A DNA stretch of 64,000 nucleotides from Edaphobacter lichenicola. Lineage in GTDB: Bacteria; Acidobacteriota; Terriglobia; Terriglobales; Acidobacteriaceae. The stretch's first letter is position 1. Every line of letters begins with the position of its first letter. The notes below the pieces were generated by a model. It had not been told where the DNA came from. It made no database searches and saw only the letters and a list, made by a program, of their open reading frames with translations. Where the stretch lies: positions 186,001 through 250,000 of the forward strand of contig NZ_JACHDY010000005.1 of assembly GCF_014201315.1 (NCBI RefSeq), written 5' to 3'. Below, one piece after another: positions 60,705 through 64,000 of the stretch. The position numbers and the translations under genes are program-made.

Positions 60705-61865
60705 ATGACGCGAATCTCAATCATGCGGACGATAACGCAAGCGAATACTCCATCGCTCTCCGGCCTGCTCGGTCTGGCCCTGGCCTTTACCTCAGTCGGG
60801 CACGCCCTCGCGCAGGTCCAAACCGACCAGCAGACACAAACCGCGCCGCAGGTACAGGCGGCGCAGCCGGCCCCGCAGCCCGCCCCCCAGTCCACAGACA
60901 TCTCCCAGCCCGCGCCAGATCAGGGGCAGATCAGTCCGTCCCTCGTAGAGACCAAAGCCGCACCGTCTCCAACCACCCCGCTACCCGCCGCACCAGCCGT
61001 GAAGGACAAAAAAGGCAAGCAGGAGTACACCGGGCCAAACACTGTGGTGGAGCTGCCGCCCACCCCGATGCTCGACGCGGAAGGCAAGCAGCAGCAGGAC
61101 CCCGACGGAAAGCTGATGTTCAACCCGCCGATCCGGCAGCAGCGCGACAAAAAGGGACACCCGCTCTTCGACGCACAGAACAAGCCCGTCATGCAGACCA
61201 AGAGCGAGCTCGGATACGACGAGAACGGCAAGAAGCTGCACGCCCCGAAAGAGAAGCCACCTAAAACAGTCTCGGTTTCGATCAGTCGCGGCACCCTGAC
61301 CGTCGACGGGATGACCGGCAAGGCCGCGCTCAACTACGAGATCAAGGACCTCAAATACGTCTACGTCTACGTGCCCGGCGTCGGCACAACGATCATCTCG
61401 AACGATCCCTTTCCCGGCGCCGTCGAACAGAAGAAGGCCTTCGACGACAAGACCCTCACCGTAACCGTAGGCGACCATGTCCTGCAGCTGGCCTCCGACA
61501 ACCGCCTGTTAGGCAAGACGCCGGAGTCGGCCTACGTCCTGGTCGACAGGAGTTTTTCGGTACCAACCAAATTCCCCGTAGTGGGCTACGGACCTATCCG
61601 TGTGGCTCCCTACGCCTGGCCGGGTTCGAAGGAGAACGCTGTTCTGACCGGCGCCATCGAGGCTCCGCCCCTGCCTGCCGATCTGCGCCCAACCCCGCTT
61701 CTGCAGCCGTGTCCCGCAGGCCAGATGCGAACGGCAGGCCCGCCGGTGCTCCCTGGCCAGAACGTAGCCCCGCGCCCCTGTGTGTCCATAGCCTCAGTCC
61801 AGACAACTGCGACCTACGCCAGGCAAGCAGCCCTTCCCATGGGAAACACGCAAGCCAGCAAATAA
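60705..61865 (+). CDS. Exported protein with Gln/Pro-rich start and D-x-x-G-K motifs
   Basis: The signal peptide covers residues ~1-36. Residues ~37-95 are a low-complexity Gln/Pro/Ala/Thr stretch, then follow spaced motifs DAEGK, DPDGK, DKKGH, DENGK, loosely like calcium-binding or YD-type turns. A beta-rich domain follows (TVSVSISRGTLTVDGMTGKA; KDLKYVYVYVPGVGTTI). The C-terminus holds two Cys residues. I do not recognise the family. Divergent from the ArsR operon; a GTGGT element and repeat copy E lie downstream. Confidence 0.7.
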   Translation: MTRISIMRTITQANTPSLSGLLGLALAFTSVGHALAQVQTDQQTQTAPQVQAAQPAPQPAPQSTDISQPAPDQGQISPSLVETKAAPSPTTPLPAAPAVKDKKGKQEYTGPNTVVELPPTPMLDAEGKQQQDPDGKLMFNPPIRQQRDKKGHPLFDAQNKPVMQTKSELGYDENGKKLHAPKEKPPKTVSVSISRGTLTVDGMTGKAALNYEIKDLKYVYVYVPGVGTTIISNDPFPGAVEQKKAFDDKTLTVTVGDHVLQLASDNRLLGKTPESAYVLVDRSFSVPTKFPVVGYGPIRVAPYAWPGSKENAVLTGAIEAPPLPADLRPTPLLQPCPAGQMRTAGPPVLPGQNVAPRPCVSIASVQTTATYARQAALPMGNTQASK

Positions 61866-61876
61866 TCGGATCATAG

Positions 61877-61976
61877 GCCCGACCGAAGGGAGGACCCAAG
61901 CCGCTAACCCACCAAGACCGGTACACGCGTCACGAAGTGACCGCTCCACGCGAAGTGGGCCCGTCCGGCAGGACTG
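61877..61976 (+). repeat. Half-form repeat element, copy E
   Basis: GACCGAAGGGAGG, GGTACACGCGTCACGAAGTGAC, CTCCACGCGAAGTGGG and the end motif GCCCGTCCGGCAGGACT are present in this order (quoted as separate parts). One end only. Confidence 0.78.
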
Positions 61977-61995
61977 CAGAGGTCTTGTGCAAAGA

Positions 61996-62170
61996 TCTCG
62001 TGCAGAAAAAGTAAATCCAAAAAAGCTGGCGTATCTTTAAGCCCCCAAAAACACGCGGCGAAACACCACTCTCCCACCATCAATCCACCACAACCACACC
62101 AGCAAAACACTACACCCAAAACCACCTTTTTCTCAAAACCCCCACAAAAAACACCAGCAAAACGGCAAAA
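61996..62170 (-). repeat. GTGGT-rich repeat element, copy 2
   Basis: On the minus strand, right after the DUF4442 stop, comes a G/T-rich head (62170-62039; GGTGTTTTTTGTGGGGG, AGGTGGTTTTGGGTGTAG), then the tail AAAGATACGCCAGCTTT ending CACGAGA (61996). Same order as copy 1. Confidence 0.7.
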
Positions 62171-62650
62171 TTATCCCCCGCCACCATCCCGCATTTTTTT
62201 TCTCTCCTCATGCGTTTTTTTCGTTGCGCAGTAGATCACCCGCTCCACCTCCGCGACCACTCCCCCCGCATCGTCCTTCACCTCCACCAAAAACCGAACA
62301 TCCGTCCGCCCCTCCGCCTCCAACAACGCCCGAACCTCCTCCAATCGCTCCGCCGTCAGACGAAACTCTGCGCGAACCTGCCCCAATCCAGGCTTTTTGT
62401 AACGTATCGAAGCCGCCTTATCCCAGACCACAAACTCCGGCCCCAGATTTGTAGCCAGCATAATCATGTAAAACGGGTCGGTCAGCGCGAACAGCGACCC
62501 GCCAAACTGCACTCCCATATAGTTGCGATTCCACGGCCGCAGCGGCATCTCCACATCAATCGCGCGCAGATCCTTATCCAGCCGCGTCACCTTGATGCCC
62601 GTCCCAAACAACGGCGGCCACCACCCGATATGGCGCAACCACCAGCTCAT
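62171..62650 (-). CDS. DUF4442 hotdog-fold protein (acyl-CoA thioesterase-like)
   Basis: The hotdog-like sequence has WNRNYMGVQFGGSLFALTDP, which contains the typical G-G-S/L-A-D helix, and WDKAASIRYKKPGLGQV. DUF4442 proteins are hydrolases or binders of acyl-CoA. It overlaps the upstream membrane-protein gene by 4 bases, so it is the last gene of the dacB-cytochrome operon. Confidence 0.85.
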   Translation of the reverse strand: MSWWLRHIGWWPPLFGTGIKVTRLDKDLRAIDVEMPLRPWNRNYMGVQFGGSLFALTDPFYMIMLATNLGPEFVVWDKAASIRYKKPGLGQVRAEFRLTAERLEEVRALLEAEGRTDVRFLVEVKDDAGGVVAEVERVIYCATKKTHEERKKMRDGGGG

Positions 62651-63024
62651 CGCAACCTATCCCGAACTTCCGTTCTAACCAGGTAAAGAAAGAACACCAG
62701 CGCAAACAATCCCTGCACCAGGAACGGCCCAGCGTGCGTCTTCTCAAACACAAACAGGTTCCCCAGACAGAGCGTCAGACACCCACCCAACACCAGCGCC
62801 CAGCCCCAACGCCGCAGCCGCAGCAGCCCAAACACCCCCGCCGCCAGCAGCGTGCACAACGCCAGCACACCATACTTTCCCGCCCCCCCGCCAAACTTGC
62901 CGTTCAATGCAGCGAACGCATTCACCATCGTCAGCACCAGCATGAACAGCGCGATCCCCGCCACTCCCGGCAACATTCCATGCGCCCGCGCTTCGAGCTT
63001 CTTTATCTCTTCCGGATCGCTCAT
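62647..63024 (-). CDS. Membrane protein of unknown function
   Basis: The 125-residue protein starts with a charged segment (MSDPEEIKKLEARAHGML) and then has four hydrophobic helices (GVAGIALFMLVLTMVNAF, YGVLALCTLLAAGVFGLL, WGWALVLGGCLTLCLGNL, GPFLVQGLFALVFFLYL). It overlaps the cytochrome c gene upstream by 4 bases and DUF4442 downstream by 4 bases, which is strong evidence for one transcript. No family recognised. Confidence 0.8.
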   Translation of the reverse strand: MSDPEEIKKLEARAHGMLPGVAGIALFMLVLTMVNAFAALNGKFGGGAGKYGVLALCTLLAAGVFGLLRLRRWGWALVLGGCLTLCLGNLFVFEKTHAGPFLVQGLFALVFFLYLVRTEVRDRLR

Positions 63025-63365
63025 AGAGTATGCAGATACGCCAGCAGGTCGTCGAGATCCTGCGGATCCAGCGTACTCCCCTGTGCCGGCATCAGGTTGC
63101 GCCCATGCACAATCGTCGCGGTCATGCGCTCATCATTCGCCGGCGCACCACTCGGCAGATAAGGTTTCTTGAAGACGCCAATCAGCGCCGGCCCGTGCAG
63201 CGCCGCATCCTTGCGGTCATAGTGGCACTGCGCACAATGCGCCTCGTACACCGCGTGTCCATGCATCTGCTGCGCATTCAAATCCGCCAGCGGAGTAGGT
63301 GGCGCTATCGACTTGCATCCCACAACCACTCCCAACAAAATCAACAAAGAAAAAGCCCGAATCAT
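63021..63365 (-). CDS. Class I cytochrome c lipoprotein
   Basis: The lipobox VVVGC puts the mature N-terminal Cys at residue 17. The haem site is CAQCH (Cys44, Cys47, His48) and the sixth ligand is probably Met92 (NLMPAQ). DLDDLLAYLHTL ends the domain. It likely carries electrons at the periplasmic face. It overlaps the next gene by 4 bases. Confidence 0.92.
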   Translation of the reverse strand: MIRAFSLLILLGVVVGCKSIAPPTPLADLNAQQMHGHAVYEAHCAQCHYDRKDAALHGPALIGVFKKPYLPSGAPANDERMTATIVHGRNLMPAQGSTLDPQDLDDLLAYLHTL

Positions 63366-63394
63366 CCTCTCATTCTCTCATCCATCTTTCGAAA

Positions 63395-64000
63395 TCAATT
63401 CGCTGCCGCAATCGCCTCCACGATCTTGTCCATCACCTCGCGGTCTGCATGAACCTGCGGCAGATGATTCCCCACCATGATCGAAAAGATCACCATCCGC
63501 CCACTCGCACACTCCACATACCCACTCAAAGCCCGCGCCTCCCCCAGCGTCCCCGTCTTCGCAAACACCTTCCCCATCAGCGAAGCCTTCGTAAATCGCC
63601 CCTCCAGCGACCCATCCACTCCGCCAACAGGCAGGCTGCTCTTCCAGTCAGCAAACCACGTCTGCCCGCTCGCATACTGCAGCAACCGCGCCGTCGCCCG
63701 CGGCGTCACCAAATCATGCCCGCTCAACCCCGACCCATCGAGGAAGGCGAAATCATCCTTATCGACACCCGCGTTCACAAGAAACTCCCGCACCACCCGC
63801 GCCCCTTGCGCGATCGTCCCATCTCTTCCACGCGCCAGGCCAAGTTGCCGAAGCAACAACTCCGCATGCAGATTCTGGCTCTCCTTATTCGTCACTACGA
63901 CATCCTCAGAAAGCGCAGCGGACGCGTGACTCGCCAGAGTCCTCTCCTCTCCCGTAGCAGCTATTCCAAAAGCCGCATCATCCGCCGGTTCAATCCTCTG
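63395..64000 (-). CDS. dacB: D-alanyl-D-alanine carboxypeptidase/endopeptidase (S13, DacB/PBP4), 5' part outside
   Basis: The frame is open to the window edge; the GTG at 63895 is internal. Motifs of the C-terminal half are VTNKESQNLHAELLLRQLG, the SxN-region FLDGSGLSGHDLVTP, and KTGTL in GKVFAKTGTLGEARALSGYV. SxxK lies outside the window. The enzyme trims or cuts peptidoglycan peptides in the periplasm. It probably heads the operon with cytochrome c, 30 bases downstream. Confidence 0.93.
   Translation of the reverse strand, partial: QRIEPADDAAFGIAATGEERTLASHASAALSEDVVVTNKESQNLHAELLLRQLGLARGRDGTIAQGARVVREFLVNAGVDKDDFAFLDGSGLSGHDLVTPRATARLLQYASGQTWFADWKSSLPVGGVDGSLEGRFTKASLMGKVFAKTGTLGEARALSGYVECASGRMVIFSIMVGNHLPQVHADREVMDKIVEAIAAAN

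Larger units (their letters stand above)
61866..62170. other. Gene-free gap with two repeats
   Basis: Between the exported-protein gene and the DUF4442 gene lie repeat copy E (61877-61976) and GTGGT element copy 2 (61996-62170, minus orientation). No coding sequence or terminator is seen. Confidence 0.8.

Noticed and set aside
1..64000. tRNA, rRNA and known riboswitches
   Set aside because: I found no T-loop/acceptor pairs or rRNA-like stretches outside coding regions, and no recognisable riboswitch core. A covariance-model scan would be needed to be certain.

Overview
The window looks like chromosomal DNA of a free-living acidobacterium, most probably family Acidobacteriaceae (Edaphobacter / Granulicella / Terriglobus type). 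This is inferred from the gene mix, not from a marker gene. The DNA is G+C-rich and densely coded in short operons on both strands. Many products are exported: S9 and M28 peptidases, GH27 and GH13-like proteins, a sialate O-acetylesterase, and DUF3300, DUF4097 and YXWGXW-type proteins. Several dispersed hairpin repeats sit between genes. I see no rRNA, tRNA, CRISPR array, transposase, integrase or phage genes.

Layout. 1-5.4 kb (+): end of a GT2 glycosyltransferase, an exported YXWGXW-like protein, a TrmJ-type tRNA methyltransferase and a DPP4-like peptidase. 5.5-10.3 kb (-): a lipoprotein, then a signalling and export module (ABC-2 ATPase and permease, a VOC protein, a NarL-type kinase and regulator) with a candidate palindromic operator upstream. 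10.5-19.2 kb: a DMT exporter, an unusual Y-family polymerase, acyl-CoA carboxylase beta, a repeat-rich exported protein, an orphan Dpp-type ATPase and a phosphoesterase. 19.4-23.7 kb (-): GH27, two orphan small genes and an ABC-F protein with a repeat element inside its coding sequence. 23.8-34.2 kb (+): a DUF255 thioredoxin-like protein, a recombinase-domain fragment protein, an AsmA-like protein, LOG, DUF3300, and a PHP hydrolase with a GT4 transferase. 34.3-43.8 kb: DUF4097, a catalytically degenerate GH13 homologue, an M28 peptidase, an exported double VOC protein, an ALDH7 dehydrogenase, a truncated choice-of-anchor-D remnant and a Yip1-like protein. 43.9-48.7 kb (-): sialate esterase, fabF-acpP and rmuC. 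48.8-54.5 kb: an acidic miniprotein with DUF2278, an aminotransferase and a BlaI-M56 pair. 54.6-57 kb (+): a CxxC protein with a stand-alone DsbD-alpha domain. 57-64 kb: lipA (-), an ArsR-SRPBCC-DinB-miniprotein-DUF899 operon (-), an exported unknown (+) and a DacB-cytochrome c-membrane protein-DUF4442 operon (-).

The most interesting material is non-coding. (1) A five-copy repeat family occurs as a long form with 17-bp inverted ends (26424-26643, 49839-50019) and a half form (32813-32919, 52150-52250, 61877-61976); compensatory changes in its small hairpins suggest selection on structure. (2) A second element, with a GTGGT-rich head and a conserved tail, starts directly after stop codons at 19171 and, on the minus strand, at 62170. 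(3) A multi-hairpin palindromic element lies in frame inside the ABC-F gene (21931-22065). Among the proteins, the degenerate GH13 homologue, the six-copy DDPDRPTMKRR protein and the ArsR-controlled stress-like operon with an apparently leaderless promoter merit follow-up.
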